Assembly (NCBI GenBank): GCA_934047225.1
Contig: OW203983.1
Span: 40,978,310 to 41,042,309 of the forward strand
Length of the DNA: 64,000 nt
Reading direction: 5' to 3'
Source of the DNA: Ypsolopha sequella
Taxonomy: Eukaryota > Arthropoda > Insecta > Lepidoptera > Ypsolophidae
Positions within the stretch are counted from its first letter, which is position 1. Each line of letters opens with the position of its first letter. Shown here one piece after another: positions 22,191 through 34,468 of the stretch. The notes under the pieces are model-generated. The model was given only the letters and a program-made list of their open reading frames with translations. It was not told where the DNA came from and made no database searches. The translations under genes were made by a program, and so were the position numbers.

Positions 22191-23130
22191 AATTAACAAT
22201 CATTTTACTTATTTAAATATATATTTATGTAGATACATATTGAATTTTGAATTAAGGTAGAGAAAGCAATTCATTTATGTCGATCAATTAACAAAAAAAC
22301 CAAAAATCATTTATGAAGTTTTTACAAACATTTATTCAAAAGCTAAGGGTGAAAGGTGGGCAGTTTAAAGCAAACATATAATCGTGACGACATGAAACCC
22401 CGAGAGGGTGTCAAAGGTGTTCCCAAGTGTGGACTGTGAAGTGCAAGCCACTTGAAACACCCGCTTTTTACTGACGATTATTACGTCTCAAACGTGATTC
22501 GGGGATTGAATGGATTTAATGAATGGAATAATAAACTGTGCCCAGTTACATGATTCTTTCTCTTTCAGATGGAAAAACGTGAAATAATTCGATTAGTTTT
22601 TTCAAGGCAAGCAAGTTTTTTTTAGTCTCAGTAACTGTAAATTCAGTTTTTAATCTATGAACCTTCGTGGAATTAATTTCTTTCAAGTACTTAGACCGCC
22701 CATAGACGTGATTACATTATTCTTTCTTTTGTGTTAAAGGATCAACTCTTCATTCTGAAAAATTACTCATAGCTAGAAAAAGAGTTACTATATATGGAAA
22801 ATGTCTTTTAGACAGAAATCAGGTTATTAATATTATACAAACAAGTTATTGCGATTGTCGGCACTTGGTCAAACTTGGAAAGCATGTTAATTAAAGTTCA
22901 CCAGATTTTTTTGTACACTAAACTCCCAACCGGTTTTGGTTATAGGAATGTTGAAATACTATTACGAGACATAAACGATGTAAACAATGATCATGTCAAA
23001 AATAAAATAAAATAATTGGTAAAATTTTAGTAAGTACCTATGACTTATTTTAAATGACAACAATACCCATTTTTCGGGAATCGTTTTACTATAACATTTT
23101 TATTTAACTGCGGGCTAGTACTTTTATATT
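22191..23130. other. Unassigned spacer
   Basis: No gene or clear repeat recognised. Confidence 0.35.
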
Positions 23131-23198
23131 CGGTTGGTGATCATTGAACCTGTTCCTGGTCCCTGGCCGGGTCTCCGGTATGGGTCCGGGCGGTTGAT
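23131..23198 (+). mobile_element. Solo end of the 2629-type TIR element
   Basis: Matches the right-hand part of the 2629-2847 family (TGGTCCCTGGCCGGGTCTCC, GGTATGGGTCCGGGCGGTTG). Slightly G+C-enriched. Confidence 0.5.
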
Positions 23199-23334
23199 TG
23201 GATTTCACCTTGTATAATAATATTTTACCTATAATTTTAATCGTATATGTATTGCTACATAAATTAAAAAAACATTTAATCTAAGTAGTTCATGTACATT
23301 TATTATTTTATTACATATATTTTTATAAGATTAA

Positions 23335-23410
23335 AATTTGACTTGTGAAACGTGTATTATATATACCTACTTTGCAAAATAAACTTTTTGAATTTGAATT
23401 TGAATTTGAA
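23335..23410 (+). mobile_element. LINE tail with (GAATTT)n
   Basis: TATATACCTACTTTGCAAAATAAACTTTTTGAATTTGAATTTGAA matches the sequence at 41118-41168 and the reverse orientation at 34806-34850. A hexamer tail after an AATAAA-like context is typical of certain non-LTR retrotransposon 3' ends. Confidence 0.6.
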
Positions 23411-23432
23411 TATATATACTAGTCCAGTGTAA

Positions 23433-23552
23433 CTAGCACGCGCCAGAGATACAGCGTCTATCTATCTTACTTGCGCTCTCACGCATACCACGTTTGTCAT
23501 TGTGCGAGAGAGCAAGTATGATGGAAAGACACTGTATCAACGACGCGTGCTA
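23433..23552. mobile_element. 120-bp TIR element, CTAGCACGCG ends
   Basis: CTAGCACGCG at the left and CGCGTGCTAG at the right are perfect inverted repeats. Inner pairing includes ACTTGCGCTCTC / GAGAGCAAGT. It has MITE-like compactness; the flanks do not show a clear duplication. Confidence 0.75.
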
Positions 23553-23944
23553 GAACCAAGAGCTAATTACGGCCGAAGCGTGAATAGTGCTTTTCTCAAA
23601 AATAAAACGGGACAATTTATAGAAGGTCTTTTTGCAAAGGATTTAAATTAAATTAAATGAACTTATTATATTGAAAGACACGTTGCGGCAAAATGTCGTA
23701 ATCGGGTACGTGAAAGCCCTATTTAAACTTACCTCAAAATGTTTAATACAAAAATAGGTTTGTTTCGAGTCGAGCACTTGTAGGCGGAAATTTCGTTTAA
23801 TCAAGTAATTCGATTCACGATTTTCTCAACAAAAAACTGCCATGATTTTTTTTTTCTCAAACTTGGACGTTAGCGGTAACTGCCAATAGGCTGCGGCCTG
23901 TTTGTTCATCGCCCGCATTAAACTTACAGCAGGAGAGCATAATA

Positions 23945-24009
23945 ATTTTGTTGATTTTATATATTTAAAACCGTTTAATGGTTTTTAATATATAAAATCA
24001 ACAAAATTA
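23945..24009. repeat. 65-bp near-perfect hairpin
   Basis: ATTTTGTTGATTTTATATAT pairs with ATATATAAAATCAACAAAAT around an AACCGTTTAATGGTT apex. Could be a small fold-back or a transcript-level stem-loop; no terminator role is implied in a eukaryote. Confidence 0.7.
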
Positions 24010-26307
24010 ATCTATTTTCATAATTATTATTGCAATTATGAAATATAGCAAACGTGTCTACACTCTGAACACAAAATTACAATTCATTTTATTTTTCTTT
24101 TTAAACAGGCCGCTTAAAACGTTATGATCGCCAAACTCCATAGCCTCCTAAAAATATAGACAAGGATAAATTTAAAAAAATAACATATTATATTATGGTA
24201 TTTAATGGATTTTCATACGAATTTACTGGACACTTATTGAGATTTACTGGAGACTTAAAATAGCTCTCCAGGATGAAGTACTTCCTGGCTTGTCTTTGCA
24301 GTATGAAATGAAAACATTACAATATATTTTTCGGAAATCACAAATGGTGTAATAACTGAAACCGGTCGGGAGTTTAGTGTAAAAATCTGTTAAACATGTA
24401 GGTACATACAAGGTTTTTCCAAAGACACGAAATTATGTTTTGTTTTTAATTTGCAACTCACGTATGCCACCAATACCTATAATATAGTTAAAATCATTTT
24501 ATGTGTAGTATTATTTGATTCATTATTTTTAAGACTGAGAGTTATTTTTGGGCGTTATTATTATTACTTCCAATTTCATTCAAACCAAAAATCAAACCAT
24601 TATTCTGTTTCAAACAAAAAAAAAGCAGCAGGTTAAGAATACATCTTGCCATTAAATATTCTTAAATTATTATTATGTACGATTTTTCATAATTTGACAC
24701 TGCATGTTGTGGCATTAGACGTCAATCAAAGAGAAAATGTTATGTAAACTTCCTGACGGCGCGCATTAAGCTTATGGAGTCGTTTATTTTTTTTATTATT
24801 CCGATCAAATTGAAAAAATATTTATCATAAATAACACATAATGAATGATTAAAAAACGTAAGATCTATAATAAGAAATTAATTAATCCTTCGTCAAAAAT
24901 AAAAGGTTATCCTAAAAATTATTTTTCACGAATGAGGTCCCCTGTGTAAATATTATTTTTGTTAAACACTAAATACGAAAATAAATTATTTCCTGAAGTC
25001 GATCACGGAAGTGACGTTCAAGTTCTGAATCGGATCGCTATCTATCTGAAGCGCGAATAAAGAAGCATTCGCTTCAAAAAACGAATGAGTAAAATCCGAT
25101 TTAAACGTTGATGAATGTAATATAGTATACTATAAACTATTAAGTACGACGTAGAAAGTTGTATTATTTTTCAACATAGAATCTGGAATCAAAATCCTAT
25201 ACGTGACACCAACCATAAACTAGCACAGTTTATTAGTTTTCGACCCCAGCAGGAAATCCTGAGGGAAGGGACTGGAATTATCTGTGTTTGTGTTGCACTG
25301 TTTATGTTTATTATTCTATTGGATATTAGTATAAGAGCCGGTGGCCCTAGAAATTGAGCAAGTTTAGTAATTTTATTTCGTAGGTGTAATTCTTCGTTAT
25401 CTAAACTCAAAAATCATGATTGATTGTAAAATAGTGGATCTTTTGGCTTTTAGGCGGTACGGAAGCTGCACTAAAAAAAATAAACGCCTTTGTATTTGGA
25501 ATATTCGTTACTTCGATATTGTATAATCAACTTGATGTTTTGCCTTCTTTTATTTTATGTTATTTTTAGTATTTTTTTTTTGTTAATATCTACATGTAAG
25601 AATTAAAACTGTAGAAAAAAGATAATTTTAGACTTGCGTAAAGTTAATCCATTTATTGTTAGATATTTTTTGATTTTCAATAGCTCTCATACTAACAAAG
25701 CATCTTGCTTCTAATCCTAGCTTTCGATTTCACCCCGAAGATGATTTCTACTCTTCATATGGACGCCAGAAATATAATCCTGCAACACCAAATCACGTTT
25801 TATTGTCAGAGAAGTAGTTCTAGAGCTGACTTATATTCTTAAAACGAAAACATTGTTTAGCTATTCAAAAACGGCAAACTTTAGATTTAGATAATGGATA
25901 TAATCTTAAGATAACGGGTATTTGATAAAAGAGATCTTGCTTTCATTCTTTTATCTCTAAGATGACACGATTATGCATATACTCATATTAAGAAAGGACA
26001 TTATTGTTTCATACGCCATATTGAAAAAAATAACGTGGAAATACATACCATGCTTGTAACACTTACCAAAAGGGATATACATCAATCCATCATCCACTGC
26101 TTAGGCGCGTTCATAAACTAGGGGTCGCGACACGGGTTCTATTGCCATCTTTCTCGCACGCGTTGAAAATTGTATACGATATCCTGATGTCAGGGTTGGA
26201 ACCTGACGAAAGTGTTAATTAATGAACAGGGGTCTGGACGTACGACTTTCGAAGATTTCGCTACCCTTGGCGGTTCTCTAGGAAGTGATGCCCATACTTG
26301 CATATTT
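24010..26307. other. AT-rich region with one diverged repeat
   Basis: At 24785-25030 the sequence is related to 35795-36055 (TTTTTTTTATTATT, AATGA-CGATTAAAA, GAAGTCGATCACGGAAGT-ACGT, CAAGTTCTGAA). Otherwise no feature. Short open frames have no recognisable domains. Confidence 0.4.
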
Positions 26308-26430
26308 CGCAGGTAAATTGCCAAATTATAATTTCACGGTAGCTTTTTTGTTAGGTTTTTATAAACTAACCTAACTTATCCCAGTGAAATTATTATTTCA
26401 CGTCTTTGACAATTTACCTACGACATATAC
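26308..26430. repeat. Imperfect hairpin
   Basis: CGCAGGTAAATTGCCAAA pairs with TTTGACAATTTACCTACG, and ATAATTTCAC pairs with GTGAAATTAT. Fold-back element or MITE relic. Confidence 0.5.
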
Positions 26431-26819
26431 ACCAAAAGGGTTATACGCGAGTGTGCTAATAACAGCACAATATTATAGGTGCTATAAATCGAAAATGTGT
26501 CTATTTTTTGTTCGTTTTAATTACCAGTGATTTCCGATTATATAGAAATTGCTAATGGTTTCTTTAGAAATGACATTGTGGAACGAAGTTTGCTTCACTC
26601 CACTGTTCCATTAAAAAAGTATTTAAAATTTCAGCACACGTTATTTTCGCCATCTATTTCGTAACTAGGTCGGAGAAAGTCTTTTTAACTGCCCCTATTG
26701 TCTAAGCTGACGTGCTATTCATTTAACACCTAAAAATCAATATCGTAAATGAAATGTGTTACGGCTTACGACACCGTGTTATAAAAACGAGTTCAGCCGA
26801 TCAATCACATTAAATTTTC

Positions 26820-26961
26820 AGATCAGGAGGGTAATTCTCAGCCAGTCGAATTTAGCTTTTTCGACCGTAAAAACCCGTTTTATCTGTCCAACTCCACACA
26901 TTTTCAGTTCGAGTTTTATAAATCTCGCTTTAAAAATCATACTATTCTACGGAATAGCCCC
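26820..26961 (+). mobile_element. Partial relative of the 957-1204 element
   Basis: Shares GTAATTCTCAGCCAGTCGAA, TTTTATCTGTC-AACT, GAGTTTTATAAATCTCGCT and the terminal GGAATAGCCCC. The other terminal repeat is missing or decayed. Confidence 0.6.
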
Positions 26962-27148
26962 TTACATTTAAATATTCTCGGTTATCTTTGGAACACACTT
27001 TGGTAATATTTCCGTCTTCAGTATTTTATGATAGCATTCTGCAGACATGGTTGGCACAGGCAAGGGGGGGATCTTATATTTTGGTTACAAAGAGACAATG
27101 TTTTTGTTTCCACACAACTGCAAGTTGGCATTATTAGAAGTTAAAATT

Positions 27149-27275
27149 CCATCCATCCATCCATCAGCCTAGTTCGTCCACTGCTGGACATAAGCCTTTC
27201 CAGGACTTTGCCACTCCCGGTAGTCATCCTGGAAGAATTGCCCGTACTCACACACGCTGGGCAGGCGGGTTGGTG
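27149..27275 (-). mobile_element. LINE 3' end, copy 2, with target duplication
   Basis: A 127-bp piece of the 8058-8410 LINE tail sits between perfect 10-bp direct repeats AGTTAAAATT (27139-27148 and 27276-27285). The (CCAT)n tail is at its left. This is the expected product of target-primed reverse transcription with severe 5' truncation on the minus strand. Confidence 0.8.
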
Positions 27276-27285
27276 AGTTAAAATT

Positions 27286-28473
27286 ACTTTTTTGAAATTA
27301 ACAAAGCAGAAATGTTTATCATGTTTTTAATCCTCACTAAGTTACCTCTAGCCGCAGTATGAATTTGTTTGTATCAAATAGCACATGCAATCAAAGTCAC
27401 TTTATTTGAGAAGCATTTAACAAAATTGGTATAATTTTTTGTTTTTTTATTACTTACTAAGTCTACAGTATGAATTTGGTTTGTTACATTACATCAAAGA
27501 CAAACATCAGATTATCGAAAAAAAAAAATTAAATCTACTGTTAGGTTGGACGAATTCATCCTGTTGCAAGCAAACAGGTTAAGTAAAAGTAAAGGTGTCT
27601 ATTTACCGATACAATCCTAAAAGTTAATGTTAAAATCTGTAAACATATTTTTTTGTCAATCTCGTGTTGCTATCTATTAAACTTATGTAGGTGTGTGGTC
27701 TAATCATTATGATTTATTGCGCGTGATTTATATTTGTCTTGCATACAAATGAGGCACAAGAAATATTATTACTGTGTACTGTACAAAATAATAAAATTTT
27801 AGCAGGAACCAGCCTTTAAAGGAACGAGGCGTATTAACGATGTTTAGAAATGTAATGGATATAACGGAAGATGCAATCTTATATAATTTAGCTTAATAAC
27901 TGGGTGTGAATTTAAATGTAGGACAAAAACATAATCGAAAGAAAAACATTGCTGGAGATGAACAGAATCTGACAGCATTAAATTTAAAAATAACTTCTAG
28001 AATTTCACTGTACGGAATCGTAGCATGAAATGTCAACCGATGCTGAGATTTGGTGTTTTATTTTGAAAATTATTTATTTTTTAGAGATGATGACGAAAAA
28101 ACCAATTTAATCTCAATCGAGGAGTAGTGTTTATTGCAAAAAAATGACAAAAAGTTAAGTGACAATGAAACATCATTTGCGATTTTGAATCGCATTTCAG
28201 ATTTGACAGCACCCATAGTAGGTATGATATGATAACTTCGTTTGTCACGCGTTAGATGGCGCACATCTGTCAAAATAAGCGATATACCTACTTCCTCAGT
28301 CCCTTGTCGCGCCAAAGCGCGGGAATGACTTGATTCAAGACAAGCGCGGCTTTTTATCGCGTAATTTGACATTTCATTCTGACATATTTTCTAATAAGGC
28401 TCCGTGACTTAAAATATTTTTCGTTTCATAAGGTTTTTATTTCACATATTTTGAGAATAATGTTACTGAAGTA
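27286..28473. other. Unassigned region
   Basis: An ATG-started 100-codon frame on the minus strand (28070-28372) has no recognisable domain. Otherwise A+T-rich spacer. Confidence 0.35.
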
Positions 28474-28497
28474 GTGATGTGATGTGATGTGATGTGT
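28474..28497 (+). repeat. (GATGT)n microsatellite
   Basis: About five GTGAT/GATGT units in tandem. Confidence 0.85.
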
Positions 28498-28582
28498 TCC
28501 AATCACGTTCCTATCTTGGTGTAGATAAGAACTGGAACCCCAACCGAACACTGCATTTCTTTTTAAAATGCACTTGAATTCG

Positions 28583-28992
28583 TTAAGGCGATACGTAAAA
28601 GTTTTAGCGTCCCTGTTACTCCATATGCGAAAAAACCCTCAGTACGAGTGGAACGGATCCGTGGAAAAGTTGCAAAAAGTCGATTTTTTATTAATATAAA
28701 ATGTGCTAAGCTATTTTGTCAAAAATATTTTCAAGGAGACTTTACAAATACATAATATCAACATTTTGAATGCAAATTCACAATGAAATTAGTTAGTTTT
28801 TCAGAATTACAGGAAAAAATAAAACAATTTAGAGGTCTTTTCGGAATTAAACTCTATCGAGAAAATTTCATCCAATCGCGTTTACTTTCAGTGAAAATCT
28901 TAATTAAATACTCAATAAATATTTACCCGAAAATGAAATACGTAGATGACGTTATAGTGGAGGAACCCCATTTTTTTTTGGTATCGCCTTAA
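28583..28992 (+). mobile_element. TTAA-flanked TIR family, copy b
   Basis: TTAAGGCGATACGTAAAAG start and TTTGGTATCGCCTTAA end. The interior subfamily, with GAATTACAGGAAAAAATAAA and AGAGGTCTTTTCGGAATTAA, is shared with copy c (37983-38405) and the fragment at 20870. Confidence 0.8.
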
Positions 28993-29819
28993 CAAAAAAA
29001 TGGCGGCGATTCACGTCAAAATTGTACCGATGTATTTGTAATTTGTATGCATTAAATGCGTCGGTACAGTTGGACAAAACGACACGATCGAATCACGTCA
29101 ACACCTTTCGTCATTCGACGCGCAAAACGGAATGCTCTCCGAGTCAAATTGAAGTCCGCTCATCTTATCTGAAGACGAACCAAAAATGGAAGTTGAATGG
29201 TTGCAATTTGCAATCATTTTATAGTTCAGAAATCTTTCTCATCATTGTGTTTAATACAGTGAAGTCAGACAAATTTAGATACGTTACAGAACAACAAAAA
29301 TACGATGTAAGTACCTAAAACTAATGTAGGTACCAGTATAGTTAAATATGATTATTCCTGCTTCAAACAAAAAAAAAAGTATTTTTTTATTTGGTACCAG
29401 ATATCGGTCGACCTAAACTTACTAATACAACCGATTTCGCAATCAAAGACATTCATTTTTCAACAAGAAGCGAAGGTGCAAAAGAAAACGGTAAACAAGA
29501 AACAAACGTCGAAAATGTTTACTTTGAGCAAATGCTACTCGTACTACATAATACGACTCGATGTCTGTGATTTAGTCACCCAAAATAAAATTAAACTTCT
29601 TCCATATTTTTCGTACTTGTTTCATCTGACTGCGACCTGCGGTCAAATAATTTTGTTCATTGATATCTAGACAATATGTCTAAGCACAAAAAAACTGGTT
29701 TATCGACAATATTAATATTCGAGTCTATTTATGTTCCTAATACATACATAAATAATCAATATAATCACGGTCAGCAAATTTGAATAATCTTGTTTAATAT
29801 TGGTTGTCAAAATACTTTC

Positions 29820-30488
29820 TGTCTGTAGGTCTGTCTGTGTATTCGCAATCAAAAATTTAATTTTAGTCTGTCTACCTGTAGGTCTGTGTGGTCGCAATTA
29901 ACGTAAAATTATATTTTAGTTTGTCTATCTGTAGGTCTTTGTGGTCGCAACTATCGTAGGTTGATCGTAAAATTATATTTTAGTTTGTCTATCTGTAGGT
30001 CTTTGTGGTCGCAACTATCGTAGGTTGATCGTAAAATTATATTTTAGTTTGTCTATCTGTAGGTCTTTGTGGTCGCAACTATCGTAGGTTGATCGTAAAA
30101 TTATATTTTAGTTAGTCTATCTGTAGGTCTTTGTGGTCGCAACTATCGTAGGTTGATCGTAAAATTATATTTTAGTTTGTCTATCTGTAGGTCTGTGTGG
30201 TCACAACTATCGTAGGTTGATCGTAAAATTATATTTTAGTTTGTCTATCTGTAGGTCTTTGTGGTCGCAACTATCGTAGGTTGATCGTAAAATTATATTT
30301 TAGTTTGTCTATCTGTAGGTCTGTGTGGTCGCAACTATCGTAGGTTGATCGTAAAATTATATTTTAGTTTGTCTATCTGTAGGTCTGTGTGGTCGCAACT
30401 ATCGTAGGTTGATCGTAAAATTATATTTTAGTTTGTCTATCTGTAGGTCTTTGTGGTCGCAAAGCTATCGTAGGTTGATCGTAAAATT
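29820..30488 (+). repeat. 64-bp minisatellite (about 10 units)
   Basis: The unit contains CTATCGTAGGTTGATCGTAA, AATTATATTTTAGTTTGTCT, ATCTGTAGGTCTTTGTGGTC. The period is 64 bp between successive CGCAACTATCG landmarks (for example 29946 and 30010). Left-edge units are shorter and more diverged. The only substantial variants are TCTTTGTGG / TCTGTGTGG and rare substitutions. Confidence 0.95.
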
Positions 30489-31530
30489 AACGCGACGTAT
30501 TCCAACGGATTCCCATGTTTTCGTATAATTTAAGAGTCGATTCTCCAGATATGCAACAAAATATTAAGAATAATTATAACGACCAAAGTACAACTTTTTG
30601 CCAAGAGAAATGTATACTAATAGGTTCCTATATATGCATAAACGTAATTTTAATGATTTTACAGTTTCTTCACATTAACTGGATTTTCTTTTTCTAACTT
30701 CACTCTTATGGAAAATCCAATTGTTTAGAATAAATATAATACCATTAAAATACGTTTATGTATATAATAAACTTTTGGTACTCTTAGCGAAAAGTCGTAT
30801 TTTGGGAATTATAATTATTTCTTAATATTTTGTTACAAATCCCGAGAATATGACATAATGAAATAATATGTGTTTTTATTTTATTATACAAATTAATTAT
30901 CATTATAGTTCCACGCCTAGTATTCAAATTATTATAAAGTTTTCGATGCGCTGATTAATTAGTTTTTACGGACTGAAGGACTAGAAGCCACTATCTATCC
31001 ACTGAGTCACCAATAGTAACCCACCATCACGTACCCAGACTTTTGGTTTAGGGTGGACATGGGGTCAGGACGCATCCTGAACTTTCATAATTTCGGATGG
31101 TTTCTTTTCTAATTCTTCCACTTGGCACACCAACACTGACCGTACCACACTTCGCCGATATTTTCGTCGCAATAATGCCGCCAAATTAGAATTTGTCTCG
31201 TCCCGTGTATGGTACGCTAGATTTCGGCTGGGATGATTATATCCCATCTATACCCCCGTGGGTACGTGCTTGGTCACGAACTAAAACTAGTAAAACGATC
31301 AAATTATGTTAAATTAAGCTTTCATCCCTTGCTAGCCCAATAAGGCATATCCAAAAAAAAAACAAAAAAACTGAAGAACTATAGGTATACAAATAAAAAT
31401 CGCAATTGCCATTATGTAGAAAGAAAAAAATTCGCATAGCTATCAAAAATATATTAATGTTAATAAATATTAAGTTTTTTTCTTTATGTATGTCTTTTCG
31501 TTCTTTATTAATAATAAAACAATAAAAATA
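30489..31530. other. Unassigned region
   Basis: Includes an ATG-started 60-codon frame on the minus strand (31065-31247) in a locally G+C-richer stretch. It has no recognisable domain. The rest is A+T-rich. Confidence 0.35.
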
Positions 31531-31623
31531 GGTACTCGATATGTTTCGGCGCACGGTATGGGGCCGTTATCAGTCGAATAATGACGCCCCCATACCGTGG
31601 CCCGAAATATATCAAGCACCTAT
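31531..31623. repeat. Hairpin element with CAGTCGAATA loop, second copy
   Basis: GGTACTCGATATGTTTCGGC-CACGGTATGGGG pairs with CCCCATACCGTGGCCCGAAATATATCAAGCACC. The loop 31571-31580 is CAGTCGAATA, as at 22070-22079, although the inner stems of the two hairpins differ. Confidence 0.75.
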
Positions 31624-32631
31624 AAAAAAAAAAGAAAAAAATATATATTGATACATACATTTTTTTTAAAGCCGTAGCTTTATAATACGCCAGCTAGAAG
31701 TATAATAATCCTATTATCAAAAGAAGTGAAGTTACTGTTAGTGTTAAATTATCTTTAAAAGGAAAACAAAAGGCTCTCAATTGTCTGTTCTAGTGTGCTT
31801 AATGGAACATTGTGTGTAATTTTAGAGACGTCTAATTTGAGTCGACAGTGACATTGTCATTGGAACATGTCAATATTGACGTGATTCTAACTTTGACCTT
31901 CCTTCGGTGTCTGAAGTAAGTATATAGAAATAGTTTTTTTATTTTTTTAAAAAGTATATTATATATATATTGAATATTAATAATTATTTAAAGATATTAA
32001 AATACTAAACAACGCATTTGCACGCATATTTATTTTAAATCACTTACAGTTTATGGTCCGATGCGGAGAACGTAATTAAACGCGCTTCTTTAAACGCCAG
32101 GTTTTCCCAAAACTTTTCTTGAAGTTCGGCAAATAGTCATATAGAATGTTCCTAATTCACTTTTTAAATTAACTTTATATCTAATACTAAAATATTTAGC
32201 AATTTAATATTCAATCTTATCACTATCAATTCTTGTCCTTATGACGCATCTAAACTAAAGAAAGATAAGCAGCGAGTTATCTAAACCTTAGTTCTTAAGT
32301 CACTATTTAAAGTCCTACGACGCTATTCAAAAAATATTACGACACTACACACAAATTAATAAGTACTTTAAATTTTTTTGTTTACTGTCCTGCATTTTTC
32401 GGGAGCGATATTTCCGGTCACATTTCGGTTGCGTTCGGGTATGTAAAAGCGCGATAATATACGTCTGAATACCGCAAAGCGTGCCAGCCGACTGTCGTGT
32501 CCGGTGTCGACGACGCCCGCTACCTTCTCGGTCGGTCGCTCGAATGGTAACTTCGGCTGGTGAGTTGTCAGTTGGCGCACCTGTAGCTAGCTTTTTGCCG
32601 ACTCCACTTATTTGAAATTTGAAAATCTCAT
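31624..32631. other. Spacer with a G+C-richer patch (32390-32585)
   Basis: The 32390-32585 patch is G+C-richer than its surroundings, with CGTCGTCGACACCGG-like sequence on the minus strand, and holds a 70-codon minus frame starting inside it. It could be a promoter or first exon, or another mobile remnant. No TATA box, initiator or donor site is convincing. Confidence 0.25.
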
Positions 32632-32881
32632 TGCTTTCCCAACAGATATTTCTGATCTGTTAAGAACAACTTTTAATATGGAAGAAACACTGAATCTCGA
32701 AAAATAAATTAACTGCAATGAAAAATGCAATGCCGCTCGGCCGAAATATATTAAAGGGAATTTATTTATATTCCATATATGGAAGGGCAGGTTTTTTTTC
32801 GTAATTTCAGGGTTGGCTCCATAGTAAAAGTTTGTTCAAAAAACCTCTTCAAATATGATGACACCTTTCTGTTACACGTTG
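32632..32881. mobile_element. MITE family M, copy with one end
   Basis: Contains AACAACTTTTAATATGGAA, AATGCAATGCCGCTCGGCCGAAAT, GGCTCCATAGTAAAAGTTTG and the right terminus ACACCTTTCTGTTACACGTTG flanked by TA. Confidence 0.7.
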
Positions 32882-32909
32882 TATAATAAGGTGGCATTTG
32901 TATATACAG

Positions 32910-33109
32910 CCAAATTCATACTGGAGACTCGGTAAGTGGGAAACGCAAAGTAAAATTAAGGCTCTCCCATTGACAGCTCCCTATAGATACTTTACTAATT
33001 CACACAGGTCGTCCGTAAATTAATTTAGGGTTACTATTCTTTTTTTCTGCAAAAATGGTCACTGAACTTTGGTCCTGACCACTTACCGACTCTATAGTAT
33101 GAATCTAGC
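32910..33109. mobile_element. TIR element related to 2629-2847
   Basis: The left CATACTGGAGACTCGGTAAGTG and the right CACTTACCGACTCTATAGTATG are inverted repeats with one or two differences. The interior is unlike the 2629 copy. Confidence 0.7.
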
Positions 33110-33159
33110 TCTATAAACAAAAGTCACGACATATTTATTTTTTGTTGTGGTGGCGCTTT

Positions 33160-33290
33160 TGCTGTAGGAGGAGTTATGTTTATTCTTATTGCACACAGAA
33201 AACTTAATTCTAAATTATATAATAAAAGTTATGTACAATGGCGTGCTTATCTCCATAATGAGATTTCTTCCAGCAAACCAAGGGTGATAA
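33160..33290 (-). mobile_element. LINE-type 3' end, second copy
   Basis: Blocks TTTATTCTTATTGCACACAG, GGCGTGCTTATCTCCATAATG and GATTTCTTCCAGCAAACCAAG match the 12132 and 56312 copies in order. Confidence 0.5.
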
Positions 33291-33561
33291 GGATATTTGA
33301 AATAAATAAGATATTCATATTGTGCACGATAATACTTATACAGAAACAAGATTAAATTAATAGTAGATACCTAATTAGTTAAAAATAATAACAAACTACA
33401 TAAAATTTACATGCCTACATAGTATTAATAAATATAACAATACATATTCAGTACATAAATACACAATAAATTATATATATATATATATACATACACCTAC
33501 AGGATAGGAGTTAGGAGTGTACTGGCAAATTAATACAAAATAAAGGAATATTTATGTAATC

Positions 33562-33885
33562 TTATGAGCGGTTTTGCAGCCGTATTTTGAGTAACCCGCT
33601 TTTTTCTAATTAATCGAAACAAAACATTTAAATTCAAATTTCACTCCAAAGGTTTTCAATAAAACCTTTTTACCTATATTGGATGTTACCATCGCAAAGT
33701 TTCCATTAGTTTCTGTAAATTAGAATTTCAATATTTTTGATCACAGGTGCGATGGCAACATACATAATACATAGGTAATAAGGTTTTCTTGAATACCTAT
33801 TGACTGAATTTGGAATTTAAGTGTTCTAATTCGATTAATTAGAAAAAGGCGGGTTTTTCACAATGCGTCTGCGAAACCGCTCTTA
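33562..33885. mobile_element. TIR element, AGAGCGGTTT ends, copy 2
   Basis: GAGCGGTTTTGCAGC at the left and CTGCGAAACCGCTC at the right, both with TTA immediately outside. Inside are CCCGC-TTTTTTCTAATTAATCG and its complement. Longer inverted ends than copy 1 (4895-5163). Confidence 0.75.
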
Positions 33886-34116
33886 AATGATAAGAGATAA
33901 AGATTATTACAGTTGTGTATATAGCTTGTGTAAAAGTAAAAAAAAAAAATGTTCCTGAGACAGCTTCTTTTCCGTTGTTACTTTCAGCTGTACCTGCCTA
34001 AGTCCTGCAAAAATTATGTAGGTATGTACATTAAAAAAAGTAAAGACCTTTCGCTTACCTTTTGTAATTTTTGTGATATTGTTGGGGTGATGGTGATAAT
34101 GTGATGTGATAAATGA

Positions 34117-34468
34117 GCCATCCATCCATCAGCCTAGTTCGTCCACTGCTGGACATAAGCCTTTCCAGGACTTTGCCACTCCCGGCGGTCATCCTGGAAG
34201 AATTGCTCATACTCACACAAGCTGGGCAGGCGGGTTGGTGAGCGCGGTGCCTGAACCCTCGTACCAGTGACGCCGCTGCCCGTCACCAGTCTGTTCCATA
34301 TAAGGCCCGGCTATTAGGGATAGATCCGATACCGCCATCCATCGGTCCCAGGCATGGTAGGCCTCCTGGTTTTTCTGGTCCTCTTACTCTCCCCCGAATT
34401 ACTTTGAGGGGGTCTCCAAGTAAGATGGTGGTACCTCCAGAGTCAAGCCCGGCATTAGCTCTACCACC
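34117..34468 (-). mobile_element. LINE 3' end, copy 3
   Basis: Closely matches 8058-8410 over its whole length, including CCAGGCATGGTAGGCCTCCTGG and GGGGGTCTCCAAGTAAGATGG. (CCAT)n tail at the left. Same orientation as the other two copies. Confidence 0.8.

Noticed and set aside
28070..28372. 100-codon minus-strand ATG frame
   Set aside because: No domain, A+T-driven composition in its second half, and no supporting context.
32390..32585. Promoter or first exon of a host gene on the minus strand
   Set aside because: Only the base composition suggests it; no core promoter motif, convincing donor site or downstream exon could be found.
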